In this document: piece by piece, positions 34,707 through 43,176 of the stretch
Position numbering within the stretch: position 1 is the first letter of the stretch
Layout of the letters: each line of letters opens with the position of its first letter
Assembly: GCA_046296655.1 (NCBI GenBank)
Contig: JBKBLE010000006.1
Span: 1-64,000 of the forward strand
DNA from: Cloacibacterium sp046296655
GTDB lineage: Bacteria > Bacteroidota > Bacteroidia > Flavobacteriales > Weeksellaceae
DNA: 64,000 nt
Reading direction: 5' to 3'
Position numbers and translations under genes: made by a program
The notes under the pieces: model-generated
Seen by the model: the letters and a program-made list of their open reading frames with translations, nothing else
What the model was told of the DNA's origin: nothing
Database searches by the model: none

Positions 34707-35579
34707 ATGAAACGTCCTCATTACGTAACCGATAAAGCCTTAAAACAATTTATAAAATCTGCTTTAGAAGAAGATATTCAAAGCGGTGACCACTCTACTC
34801 TTTCGACCATTCCTAAAGAATTGGTACAAAGTGCAAAACTTTTGGTAAAAGAAGACTGTATTTTAGCAGGCGTAGAATTAGCAGAAATTATTTTTAAAAC
34901 TTTTGACAAAGATTTAAAAGTAGAGGTTTTTATTAAAGATGGAGAAAATGCAAAAGTTGGCGACATTGCTTTCATCGTTACTGGAAGTGCGCGTTCTATC
35001 CTTTCTACCGAAAGATTAGTGCTAAACTGTATGCAAAGAATGAGCGGAATTGCTACTTTAACTCATGAATGGGACTCTAGACTTTTAGGAACCAAAACCA
35101 AATTGCTTGATACGAGAAAAACTACTCCAAATTTCAGAATTTGCGAAAAATGGGCGGTAGCAATTGGCGGTGGAACCAATCACAGATATGGATTGTATGA
35201 TATGATCATGCTGAAAGACAATCATATAGATTACAACGGAAGCATTACCAATGCAGTAAAAATGACTCAAGAATACCTCAAAAAAAATAAATTAAAACTG
35301 AAGGTAGAAGTAGAAACCAGAAATCTAGCCGAAGTAGAAGAAGCCGCAAAACTTGCTGGAAAAGGCATTGATAGAATTATGCTAGATAATATGGATGTAA
35401 AAACCATGACAGAAGCGGTAAAAATTATTGCAGGAAAATGCGAAACCGAAGCTTCAGGAGGAATTTCTAGAGACCAATTGAATGAAATTGCAAGAACGGG
35501 TGTCACTTATATTTCGGCAGGAGCGCTTACCCATTCCGCAGAAAATATAGATTTAAGTTTAAAAGCCATAAAAAATTAA
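34707..35579 (+). CDS. nadC: Nicotinate-nucleotide pyrophosphorylase (carboxylating)
   Basis: A 290-residue enzyme that turns quinolinate and PRPP into nicotinate mononucleotide. LDTRKTTPNFR holds the quinolinate-binding Arg/Lys residues, GGGTNHRYGL the dimer-interface active site, MLKDNH the phosphate-binding part, and EASGGISRDQL the PRPP site. The ATG at 34707 fits the family; a TTG at 34692 would add five residues. With nadB it forms a two-gene operon closed by the terminator at 35588. Confidence 0.97.
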   Translation: MKRPHYVTDKALKQFIKSALEEDIQSGDHSTLSTIPKELVQSAKLLVKEDCILAGVELAEIIFKTFDKDLKVEVFIKDGENAKVGDIAFIVTGSARSILSTERLVLNCMQRMSGIATLTHEWDSRLLGTKTKLLDTRKTTPNFRICEKWAVAIGGGTNHRYGLYDMIMLKDNHIDYNGSITNAVKMTQEYLKKNKLKLKVEVETRNLAEVEEAAKLAGKGIDRIMLDNMDVKTMTEAVKIIAGKCETEASGGISRDQLNEIARTGVTYISAGALTHSAENIDLSLKAIKN

Positions 35580-35587
35580 AAATAATG

Positions 35588-35613
35588 AAAACACGCTAAT
35601 AGCGTGTTTTTTT
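35588..35613 (+). terminator. Rho-independent terminator of nadBC
   Basis: AAAACACGCT (35588-35597) pairs with AGCGTGTTTT (35601-35610) around AAT and ends in seven T. Confidence 0.9.
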
Positions 35614-35673
35614 GTATCAAATTGAAAATCAAAAACTTCATTGTGGATAAAAAATTATGGATTTCATAAAATT

Positions 35674-35688
35674 TTAACATTATGTTAA
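35674..35688. promoter_or_regulatory. Perfect palindrome upstream of the TonB-dependent receptor
   Basis: TTAACAT-T-ATGTTAA is a dyad of two seven-base arms, 67 bases before the receptor start. It could be an operator, but the AT-rich background makes chance palindromes likely. A TGTGGATAA 9-mer lies just before it at 35642-35650. Confidence 0.3.
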
Positions 35689-35754
35689 TTTTAGTTAAAA
35701 AAAAATAATGTATTTTGCACCTCGATAAAACAATGTTTGAAATAATATAACTTT

Positions 35755-38196
35755 ATGAAAATCAACTATTTAGGAAAATCAAGACTTTCTGTGGTAATTG
35801 TATTAAGTGCTGCTAGCGTGGCATTTGCGCAAAAAGATAGAGATTCTATCAACTCAAAAGACATCGAACAGGTAGTTCTAACTGGGGTGGCAGATATCGC
35901 TAAAGACAGAAAAACTCCAGTAGCGGTTTCTACCATCAAAGAAGCTGTAATTGTAGAAAAACTAGGTAACCAAGAGTTTCCAGAAATTCTAAACACTACT
36001 CCTTCTGTGTATGCAACTAAAGCAGGTGGTGGTTTTGGTGATTCAAGAATCAACGTAAGAGGTTTTGACCAAAGAAATACCGCAGTTATGATTAACGGGG
36101 TTCCTGTTAATGATATGGAGAACGGAGCTGTTTATTGGTCAAACTGGGCTGGTCTATCTGATGTAACTTCTGCAATGCAAGTTCAAAGAGGTCTAGGATC
36201 TTCTAAATTAGCAATTGCGTCTGTAGGTGGAACTATTAACGTTTTAACAAGAGCTGCAGACAAAAAAAGAGAAGGAAATGTAATGTTTGGACTTGGTAAC
36301 GCTGGTTACAACAAACTTTTATTCTCTTATAACACAGGAAAAGGTACTACTGGATGGTCTTCTTCATTCTTAATGAGTAGAACAGCTGGAAGTATGTATG
36401 CTGACGGAACCGAGTTCGAAGGTTACAACTACTATTGGGCTCTTGGTTACCAAAATGGTAAACACGATTTCCAATTTACAATTACAGGTGCTCCACAATG
36501 GCACCACCAAAGATCTTTATCTCCTACAATCAATGAGTATTTAAAATATGGAAAAGATGGTGAACCAAACAGAAAATACAATCTAAACTGGGGAACTTTC
36601 CGTGGTGAAGAATATTCTTTCGCAAGAAATTACTATCACAAACCAGTAATGTCTTTGAACTGGGATTATAAAATCACAGACGCGACCAAATTATCTACAG
36701 TAGTTTACGCTTCATTTGGTAGAGGCGGTGGAACAGGAACTCTAGGTAAAGTTAACAACAAAACTGAAAATGGCTTCAGAAAAGCTGATGGAAGCATCGA
36801 CTTTGATGCAATCTATGCTGCTAATGCTGCTATTGCAACTCCAAATTCTAACTCTGCTAATTCAGTATTTGTAAGAAGAGCATCTGTTAACTCTCACAAC
36901 TGGATTGGAGCAATTTCTAGCTTAAACCACAAACTTAACGATAACTTAAACTTTACTGTCGGAGTAGATGGTAGATATTACAAAGGATTACACTACAGAG
37001 TTGTAAGTGATTTCTTAGGAGCTAAGTACATCATTGACAACACAGATAAAAACAATCCTAATAGAAAAATCACAGATGCATATGATGCTTCTCCAAACTG
37101 GAATCCATTCGGTGGAAAGACTGATGAAACTAAAATTGTTTACAACAATGATGGTATCGTAAACTGGTTAGGAGGTTTTGGTCAATTAGAATATAGCAAT
37201 GGGGATTTATCTGCATATGCTCAAGGTTCTATCTCTAACCAAGGTTTCCAAAGAGTAGATTATTTCCTTTATACACCAGCTAATCAGAAAACTGAAACGG
37301 TGAACAAATTAGGATATAACGTGAAAGCAGGTGTTAATTATAACCTTAACGCTAATCACAATGTATTCTTTAATACTGGTTACTACGAAAGACAACCATT
37401 CTTTGGAGCTGTTTTCTTAGATAACACTAATACAATCAATCCAAGTTTAGAAAACGAAAAAGTTTTCTCTGCAGAATTAGGATACGGATTTAGATCTTCT
37501 TTCTTCAATGCAAACGTTAACCTATATAACACTTCTTGGGGAGATATCTTCAAAAGAGTTTCTTATAGAAAAACGGTTAATAACATCACAACTATTTATT
37601 ATGCAAACGTTTTGGGAATTAAAGAAATTCACAGAGGGGTAGAGGTTGATTTCAACGTAAAACCAGCGAATTGGATTACTGTTAATGGTATGTTCTCTGC
37701 AGGAGATTGGTACTATGATAAAGATGTAAAAGCTACATTTATCAATGATGAGACTAATACTGTAGAAAAAGAAGGAACACTTCTAATTAAAGACTTAAAA
37801 GTAGGTGATGCTGCACAATTAACTTGGGCGTTAGGAGCAGATGTAAGAGCAACAGAAAATTTAAAATTCGATGCTACTTACAGATATGCTGATAACTTAT
37901 ATTCTGGCTTTAACCCAGCTAACAATCTTGATAAAAACACTCCTGCTGTTAAGTTACCTTCATTCGGTCTTCTTGACCTAGGTTTCACTTTATCTACTAA
38001 AACTAACGTAGGTAAGAGCTTATCATTCAGATTAAACGTAAATAACGTACTAGATGAAACTTATATCTCTGATATGAGAACTAACATCGCTGCTGATGCA
38101 AATGCAGCTAATAACTGGAACGGTATTAACAAGAACAACCAAGTTTATTTCGGATTTGGTAGAACTTGGAACGCTTCAATCTCTTACAAATTCTAA
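35755..38196 (+). CDS. TonB-dependent outer membrane receptor
   Basis: An 813-residue outer membrane protein that imports a ligand with energy from TonB. A signal peptide (LSVVIVLSAASVAFA, cut near residue 25) is followed by IEQVVLTGVADIAKDRKTPV leading into the plug domain (to about 170; RINVRGFDQRNTAVMINGVP), then a 22-strand beta-barrel ending in the aromatic SISYKF. The CarboxypepD-like N-terminal extension of SusC proteins is missing, and no SusD gene follows, so a metal, siderophore or vitamin ligand is more likely than a glycan. It is monocistronic with its own terminator. Confidence 0.94.
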   Translation: MKINYLGKSRLSVVIVLSAASVAFAQKDRDSINSKDIEQVVLTGVADIAKDRKTPVAVSTIKEAVIVEKLGNQEFPEILNTTPSVYATKAGGGFGDSRINVRGFDQRNTAVMINGVPVNDMENGAVYWSNWAGLSDVTSAMQVQRGLGSSKLAIASVGGTINVLTRAADKKREGNVMFGLGNAGYNKLLFSYNTGKGTTGWSSSFLMSRTAGSMYADGTEFEGYNYYWALGYQNGKHDFQFTITGAPQWHHQRSLSPTINEYLKYGKDGEPNRKYNLNWGTFRGEEYSFARNYYHKPVMSLNWDYKITDATKLSTVVYASFGRGGGTGTLGKVNNKTENGFRKADGSIDFDAIYAANAAIATPNSNSANSVFVRRASVNSHNWIGAISSLNHKLNDNLNFTVGVDGRYYKGLHYRVVSDFLGAKYIIDNTDKNNPNRKITDAYDASPNWNPFGGKTDETKIVYNNDGIVNWLGGFGQLEYSNGDLSAYAQGSISNQGFQRVDYFLYTPANQKTETVNKLGYNVKAGVNYNLNANHNVFFNTGYYERQPFFGAVFLDNTNTINPSLENEKVFSAELGYGFRSSFFNANVNLYNTSWGDIFKRVSYRKTVNNITTIYYANVLGIKEIHRGVEVDFNVKPANWITVNGMFSAGDWYYDKDVKATFINDETNTVEKEGTLLIKDLKVGDAAQLTWALGADVRATENLKFDATYRYADNLYSGFNPANNLDKNTPAVKLPSFGLLDLGFTLSTKTNVGKSLSFRLNVNNVLDETYISDMRTNIAADANAANNWNGINKNNQVYFGFGRTWNASISYKF

Positions 38197-38223
38197 AAAC
38201 AATTTTAGATTTTATAAATCACG

Positions 38224-38252
38224 AATCCCGGCTATATTTGCCGGGATTTTTT
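38224..38252 (+). terminator. Rho-independent terminator of the TonB receptor gene
   Basis: AATCCCGGC (38224-38232) pairs perfectly with GCCGGGATT (38240-38248), loop TATATTT, followed by T. Confidence 0.93.
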
Positions 38253-38259
38253 ATATTTG
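38252..38259 (+). promoter_or_regulatory. Bacteroidota -7 promoter box
   Basis: TATATTTG directly follows the terminator and lies 15 bases before the ATG at 38275. Confidence 0.5.
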
Positions 38260-38274
38260 TAACAAATAAAAAAT

Positions 38275-38712
38275 ATGGATACATTTAACATTATTAGAGA
38301 AGCTCACAAAGGTTTCGGTTATTTAATTTTAGTAGCAGCATTAGTTTTCATCGTAGCATTATTGATGGCTATGTTTGGTTATTCTGGTAAAATCAGCAAG
38401 CTATTAAAAAAATCTACCCTTTTTACCATGATTTTGTTTCACCTACAATTCTTAATCGGGATTGCTATGCTTGTTTTTTCCCCAGGATTAAAAGCAGCAT
38501 TAGATAGCGGAACATTAATGAGCGATTCTTACAATAGAGTAACTTTCGTAGAGCATCCTTTTTCTATGCTCGTGGCAGCTATTTTATTGACCATTATCAA
38601 CAAATATTTAAAAAAGAACGAAACCTTAGCACTAAAAGTAGTTTTCATGGGAGTTCTGGCATTGCTATTATTTGGCTACGCTTTCCCTTGGGCTAAAGTT
38701 TTCGGAGCATAA
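38275..38712 (+). CDS. Four-helix integral membrane protein of unknown function
   Basis: A 145-residue protein with four predicted membrane helices: about 15-37, 47-68, 94-110 and 118-137. A conserved-looking EAHKGFGYL precedes helix 1, and FHLQFLIGIAMLVFSPG and VEHPFSMLVAAI carry histidines at membrane positions, which could ligate haem, as in small cytochrome b-like proteins; that is speculation. It is widespread-looking but not recognised with a function. It is a single gene between two promoter regions. Confidence 0.75.
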   Translation: MDTFNIIREAHKGFGYLILVAALVFIVALLMAMFGYSGKISKLLKKSTLFTMILFHLQFLIGIAMLVFSPGLKAALDSGTLMSDSYNRVTFVEHPFSMLVAAILLTIINKYLKKNETLALKVVFMGVLALLLFGYAFPWAKVFGA

Positions 38713-38747
38713 AAAAGAAATGTGTAAAATTGATTTAAATCATTTTA

Positions 38748-38775
38748 TTGCAAAAGATAATTTTTACTATCTTTG
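38748..38775 (+). promoter_or_regulatory. Complete -33/-7 Bacteroidota promoter of asd
   Basis: TTG at 38748-38750, a 17-base spacer and TATCTTTG at 38768-38775 match the full Bacteroidota promoter (TTG, 17-23 bases, TAnnTTTG). Transcription would start near 38780, leaving an unusually long leader of about 125 bases before asd. Confidence 0.65.
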
Positions 38776-38905
38776 TAAAAAATTTAGATAAATTTTCCAA
38801 TAAACAATTTTCAAAAGGATTATTTATAACGAATATTATTAAATATTAGATTTAAGCAACATTTTACACCTTTAACTTTTTAAAAAATTTAAAACAATTT
38901 CAATT

Positions 38906-39913
38906 ATGAAAATCGCAGTAGTAGGCGCCACCGGAATGGTAGGCCAAGTTATGTTGAAAGTTTTGGAAGAAAGAAATCTTCCTATTACAGAATTAATTCC
39001 TGTAGCATCAGAAAAATCCGTAGGAAAGAAAATCACTTTCAAGAGTAAACAGTATGACATCGTTTCTATGGAAACTGCGATTTCTATGAAACCTGAAATT
39101 GCTATTTTTTCTGCAGGAGGTTCTACTTCGCTAGAATACGCTCCTAAATTTGCAGAAGTAGGTTGCACCGTGATAGACAACTCTTCGGCTTGGAGAATGG
39201 ACCCTACCAAAAAATTAGTAGTTCCAGAAATTAACGCTCACGTTTTAACCAAAGAAGATAAAATCATCGCAAATCCTAATTGCTCTACCATTCAAATGGT
39301 GATGGTTCTTAATCCTCTTCATATAAAATACAAAGTAAAAAGAGTAATCGTTTCTACTTACCAATCGGTTTCAGGAACAGGAAAAGCTGCTGTAGACCAA
39401 TTGAACGCAGAAATTGCAAATGCTGTAAATCCTGGTTCTGTAGAAGTAAACGCTGTTTATCCTTACCAAATTTTCAAAAATGCATTACCACAGTGTGACG
39501 TTTTTGATGCAGATGATTACACCAAAGAAGAACTTAAACTCATCAAAGAACCTAAAAAAATCATGGGTGATGATTCTATTAAAATTACAGCAACTGCGGT
39601 GAGAATTCCTGTACAAGGAGGTCACTCAGAAAGCGTAAACATAGAATTCGAAAATGATTTTGACTTAGAAGAAGTTAAAAATATTTTAGCCAATACTCCA
39701 GGAGTTGTTCTTCAAGATGATGTAGAAAATAAAGTTTATCCTATGTGTTTCTACTCTGAAGGAAAAGACGAAGTTTTCGTAGGAAGAATAAGAAGAGACC
39801 TTTCTCAGCCAAACACTCTGAACTGCTGGATTGTAGCAGACAATCTGAGAAAAGGTGCCGCAACGAACGCGGTACAAATCGCAGAATATCTCATTGCAAA
39901 CCAATTAGTATAA
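38906..39913 (+). CDS. asd: Aspartate-semialdehyde dehydrogenase
   Basis: This 335-residue NADPH enzyme reduces aspartyl phosphate to aspartate semialdehyde, a branch point for lysine/diaminopimelate, threonine and methionine. VVGATGMVGQVML is the NADP-binding loop, NPNCSTIQMV holds the catalytic Cys, STYQSVSGTGKAA the substrate loop, and VPVQGGHSESV-like text (here RIPVQGGHSES) the active-site His. All key residues are present. It is a single gene with its own promoter, long leader and terminator. Confidence 0.98.
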   Translation: MKIAVVGATGMVGQVMLKVLEERNLPITELIPVASEKSVGKKITFKSKQYDIVSMETAISMKPEIAIFSAGGSTSLEYAPKFAEVGCTVIDNSSAWRMDPTKKLVVPEINAHVLTKEDKIIANPNCSTIQMVMVLNPLHIKYKVKRVIVSTYQSVSGTGKAAVDQLNAEIANAVNPGSVEVNAVYPYQIFKNALPQCDVFDADDYTKEELKLIKEPKKIMGDDSIKITATAVRIPVQGGHSESVNIEFENDFDLEEVKNILANTPGVVLQDDVENKVYPMCFYSEGKDEVFVGRIRRDLSQPNTLNCWIVADNLRKGAATNAVQIAEYLIANQLV

Positions 39914-39919
39914 AACAAC

Positions 39920-39942
39920 ATCCCGCGAAAAGCGGGATTTTT
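39920..39942 (+). terminator. Rho-independent terminator of asd
   Basis: ATCCCGC (39920-39926) pairs with GCGGGAT (39932-39938), loop GAAAA, then T-run. Confidence 0.9.
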
Positions 39943-39975
39943 TGTTAGAACCTTCAAACTTTTAAAATTAAATAC

Positions 39976-40983
39976 ATGGAAGTCGCAACCATCAATAAAA
40001 ACAAACAAAAATTTACTTTCCAGAGAAATGTAGCCATCGTAGGTGTCATTTTATTCATCGGAAAACTGATTGCATGGCATCTCACCAATTCAGATGCTGT
40101 GTTTTCGGATGCTATGGAAAGTATTGTGAATATTATTTCGGCTTTCATGGGATTATATTCCTTGTATTTGGCAGCTCAACCAAAAGACGAAAACCATCCT
40201 TATGGTCACGGGAAAGTAGAGTTTGTAACTTCTGGAGTAGAAGGTTCGCTGATTATTTTTGCAGGGATTATGATTATTGTAGAAGCGGTAGACAGTTTGC
40301 TTCATGGCAATACTTTAAAAAAATTAGATTATGGAATTTTCATTGTTTTAGCAACAGCCATTATCAATTATTTGATGGGATACTTCTCCATCAAAAAAGG
40401 AGAAAGAGAAAATTCTGTGGTTCTCATTTCTTCAGGAAAACATCTTCAATCAGACACTTGGACAACTTTGGGTGTAGTCATCAGTTTAGTTCTAGTGTAT
40501 TTTACTAAAATTTATTGGATAGATGCAGCCGTAGCTTTGGTTTTTGGTTCTTACATCATCATTGTAGGGTACAAAATTGTAAGAAAATCACTCAGTGGAA
40601 TTATGGACGAAGCTGACCCAGATTTATTAAAAGCTGTAGTAGAAGTTCTCGCCAAAAACCGAAAAAAAGAATGGATTGACATTCACAACATGAAGATCCA
40701 ACAATACGGAAGTGGTTTACATATCGACGCTCACATTACGCTTCCTTGGTACGATACGCTTAGAGAATCTCACCAAGAAATGGAAAACATCATCAAAACT
40801 ATGGTTGCTGAAACAGAAAGACATGTTGAATTTAATTTTCACATGGATGATTGCAAACCGCATTCTTGCGAAATTTGTCAACTAGAATGTGCGCACAGAA
40901 TTCATACTTTTAAAAAGAAAATAGAATGGACCCCAGAAAGCGTTTCTCAAGTTTCTAAACATTGTCTGGAAAACAATCCTTAA
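39976..40983 (+). CDS. Cation diffusion facilitator (CDF) metal exporter
   Basis: A 335-residue inner-membrane protein exporting divalent metals such as Zn, Fe or Mn. SDAVFSDAMES in helix 2 and SGKHLQSDTW in helix 5 supply the paired Asp/His transport site, and HPYGHGKVEF is the family signature. A cytoplasmic domain (IHNMKIQQYGSGLHIDAHI) follows. The C-terminus carries an extra Cys/His-rich tail (DDCKPHSCEICQLECAHR) not found in classical FieF, perhaps a metal sensor. It ends in a four-base overlap with the convergent exosortase-associated gene. Confidence 0.92.
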   Translation: MEVATINKNKQKFTFQRNVAIVGVILFIGKLIAWHLTNSDAVFSDAMESIVNIISAFMGLYSLYLAAQPKDENHPYGHGKVEFVTSGVEGSLIIFAGIMIIVEAVDSLLHGNTLKKLDYGIFIVLATAIINYLMGYFSIKKGERENSVVLISSGKHLQSDTWTTLGVVISLVLVYFTKIYWIDAAVALVFGSYIIIVGYKIVRKSLSGIMDEADPDLLKAVVEVLAKNRKKEWIDIHNMKIQQYGSGLHIDAHITLPWYDTLRESHQEMENIIKTMVAETERHVEFNFHMDDCKPHSCEICQLECAHRIHTFKKKIEWTPESVSQVSKHCLENNP

Positions 40984-41414
40984 TTTTTTCCAAGCTTTTT
41001 TCTGTAATAAAAAATAGGAAAAATCAACAGTAAAATTACCGGTTGAATCACGAATCTCCTCACTGAAAAGGTAAAAAGATAACCTACTTCCATTTTTGAA
41101 TATAGACACCAAAGATAAATCGGGAAGAAAAATAAAAACGCTATCGTCATTAAAGCAATAGCTTGCAAAGTCCATTTTTTATTTAAAAACATAAAATGAA
41201 CTACAATTGCCGAGAAAAATAAATTCAACAAAAATCTTAACAAATGACTTGTAACTAATTTCACCGAGTCAAAATCTGGAATTGTCGATACTTTATAATC
41301 TCCTTTGAAAAATGCTAAAAATGGATCGTAGAAAATTTTATCTTCTAAAAAACGCACAGAAATTAATCCTAAAATCCCTACGAAAACAAACAGCCAATTA
41401 AGAATTTTTCTCAT
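40980..41414 (-). CDS. Exosortase F-associated membrane protein
   Basis: A 144-residue membrane protein with about four helices, matching the companion family of flavobacterial exosortase F. VRFLEDKIFYDPFLAFFKGD is a typical N-terminal stretch after helix 1, and SVRRFVIQPVILLLI a later one. The ATG at 41414 overlaps the end of xrtF by 17 bases; the longer TTG reading adds four residues. Its function is unknown, but the fixed pairing suggests that it works in the same sorting process. Confidence 0.82.
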   Translation of the reverse strand: MRKILNWLFVFVGILGLISVRFLEDKIFYDPFLAFFKGDYKVSTIPDFDSVKLVTSHLLRFLLNLFFSAIVVHFMFLNKKWTLQAIALMTIAFLFFFPIYLWCLYSKMEVGYLFTFSVRRFVIQPVILLLIFPIFYYRKKLGKN

Positions 41415-41925
41415 GGGTAATGACAAATTTATTAATCCAAAGTAACCACAGAACCACTACTCCACCATAAATAATCGCAGGAAAATAATAATCGTGTGCA
41501 GGTTTAGTTAAAGCAGGAAAATCTACCACAATCACATTCAGTACATAAATTCTAAAAAGATTTAAAATATAGAGCAAAACAATTCCTGCAAAAGTGAAAT
41601 AAAACGTTTTTGCGCCTTTATAAAAAGCAAAAACAAACGCCAAAAACATGATCATCACCGAAACCGCATTACAACCTTCTACCATTCTGGTCGCTACTTT
41701 TCCGTTGATGTAAAACTGAACGGTTTCATGACTTGGAAAATCTTTAGTAACGGTTTCATAACCTGTCAAATTCAGTAAGAAAGCGCTTTGGTCAGAAATA
41801 ATTTTGGTAAAGCCATCAATATTTCCAGAAAATTGGTTCAAATACCATTGATACAAGAGAAATAGCAATAGCCAAATTCCCAAAAATCTAAGCAAAACCC
41901 ACAATATTTCTTTGAAATCTTTCAT
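41398..41925 (-). CDS. xrtF: Exosortase family protein XrtF
   Basis: A 175-residue multi-helix membrane protease/transpeptidase of the exosortase/archaeosortase superfamily. VEGCNAVSVMIMFLA holds the catalytic Cys, LNLFRIYVLN the conserved Arg, and AHDYYFPAIIYGG the His, the full triad. Exosortases cut and process proteins with a short C-terminal sorting tail, generally in genomes with exopolysaccharide loci. No protein with such a tail was recognised in this window. The ATG at 41925 is preferred to a GTG at 41943. It forms an operon with the associated protein. Confidence 0.88.
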   Translation of the reverse strand: MKDFKEILWVLLRFLGIWLLLFLLYQWYLNQFSGNIDGFTKIISDQSAFLLNLTGYETVTKDFPSHETVQFYINGKVATRMVEGCNAVSVMIMFLAFVFAFYKGAKTFYFTFAGIVLLYILNLFRIYVLNVIVVDFPALTKPAHDYYFPAIIYGGVVVLWLLWINKFVITHEKNS

Positions 41926-41965
41926 ATTATAACAAAAATACACAAAAAATCCCTTTTCAAATTAT

Positions 41966-41973
41966 TATATTTG
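41966..41973 (+). promoter_or_regulatory. Bacteroidota -7 promoter box of the sugar-kinase operon
   Basis: TATATTTG matches TAnnTTTG, seven bases before the ATG at 41981. Confidence 0.5.
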
Positions 41974-41980
41974 CTTGGTA

Positions 41981-43006
41981 ATGAAAAATCAAGAAATAGC
42001 TCAACTTTTTTTCGAAGAATTTTTAGGCGAAAAGGCAACCGAATTTTTGGCATTGCCTCAAAGTGGTTCTGCGCGAATGAATTTCATTGGAAAATCCTCG
42101 AATGAAACTTACGTGATTACTTACAACGAAAATCTTCTAGAAAACGAAGCGTTTTTCTATTTCACACAAGTTTTTTCAGATTTAAAGTTGAATACTCCTC
42201 AGATTTTTAAAATCAAAGAAGAAAGAAAACTTTACATTCAGGAATTTTTAGGCGAAAAAACACTTTCTGAAATCATCACTCAAGAAGGTGAATCTGAAAG
42301 AGTAAAATCTTTGGTCAAAAAAACATTAAAACAATTATTTGAACTTCAAGAAAAGACCCAAAACAAAATAGATTTTTCTAAAACTTTCGAGTACGAAAAG
42401 TATGACGAACTACCAATTACACATGATTTGTACTACTTCAAAAATTATTTGATAGACATTCTAGAGTTGCCTTATCACAAATCTACTTTACTGAAAGAAT
42501 TCAAAAAAATTGTAGAAAAAATAGAAAATTTAGCTCCAAAATCATTGATAATAAGAGATTTTCAGGCAAGAAATATTTTGGTCAATGATAAAGACGAAGT
42601 TTTTTTCATCGATTATCAAGCGGCAATGGAAGGACCTGCTCTATACGATGTGGTTTCTTTTCTCTTCCAAGCTAAAGCCAATTTTTCTGAAAATTTCAAA
42701 AATGAAATGCTGGAATATTACTTCTCTTTTCATCCTTCAGAACAAAGAAATGAATTAGAAAAATCTTTGAAATATTGTAAAATGATTCGTTTTATTCAGG
42801 TTTTAGGAGCCTACGGTTTTAGAGGACTCATTCAGAGAAAACCGCATTTTATCGCAAGTTTAGAACAAGGAATTCAAAATTTAGTAGAATTCACCAAAAC
42901 AGAACTCGAAATGAATGAATATCCTGAGCTAAAAAACTTAATTCTACAATTGAACACAACAGAAACTAAAAATAAAATTCAAAAATTAATTGATCTAAAC
43001 CATTAA
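41981..43006 (+). CDS. APH-fold sugar kinase (AmgK-like)
   Basis: A 341-residue aminoglycoside-phosphotransferase-fold kinase. IIRDFQARNIL (about 190-200) is the catalytic loop with Asp and Asn, and VFFIDYQAAMEGP the metal-binding Asp loop. In AmgK this fold phosphorylates the anomeric carbon of MurNAc or GlcNAc; the nearby RapZ-like and MurU-like genes support that role in recycling wall sugars. A TTG at 41975 would add two residues. The last codon and the stop lie inside the first copy of a direct repeat (from 43001), so the repeat forms the gene's 3' end. Confidence 0.8.
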   Translation: MKNQEIAQLFFEEFLGEKATEFLALPQSGSARMNFIGKSSNETYVITYNENLLENEAFFYFTQVFSDLKLNTPQIFKIKEERKLYIQEFLGEKTLSEIITQEGESERVKSLVKKTLKQLFELQEKTQNKIDFSKTFEYEKYDELPITHDLYYFKNYLIDILELPYHKSTLLKEFKKIVEKIENLAPKSLIIRDFQARNILVNDKDEVFFIDYQAAMEGPALYDVVSFLFQAKANFSENFKNEMLEYYFSFHPSEQRNELEKSLKYCKMIRFIQVLGAYGFRGLIQRKPHFIASLEQGIQNLVEFTKTELEMNEYPELKNLILQLNTTETKNKIQKLIDLNH

Positions 43007-43176
43007 GATTTTGAAATTTCAAAATTCATTAAGAGATTAAGAATATTAAGTGAAAATAATGGAGTTGCAATTACTTAAAAATATTTTTTTGATTTATCAA
43101 AAATACTTAATGGTAAAAAATAAAAATCTTAATTTTAAAAAATGATTAAACTTGAAATAGAAACTAATCAAATTAA
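43001..43176. repeat. Direct repeat copy A (about 176 bp)
   Basis: It begins CATTAAGATTTTGAAATTTC, contains the perfect 18-base palindrome ATTTTGAAATTTCAAAAT, then AATTAAGAGATTAAG-type arms, GGAGTTGCAATTACTTAAAA, TTTGATTTATCAAAA, CTTAATGGTAAAAAATAAAA and ends GAAATAGAAACTAATC. The outer ACCATTAAG and inner CTTAATGGT are inverted relative to each other. Three further copies follow directly. Confidence 0.85.

Noticed and set aside
38780..38905. A lysine riboswitch in the asd leader.
   Set aside because: I could not see the required multi-helix core, and such riboswitches are not expected in Bacteroidota; only the leader length is reported.
41398..41943. Longer non-ATG starts for xrtF (GTG 41943), the exosortase-associated gene (TTG 41426), the SMR gene (29409), the first glycosyltransferase (173) and the M48 protease (49460).
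   Set aside because: The inner ATG gives the correct first helix, signal or fold, matches family length, and in several cases agrees with a promoter box.
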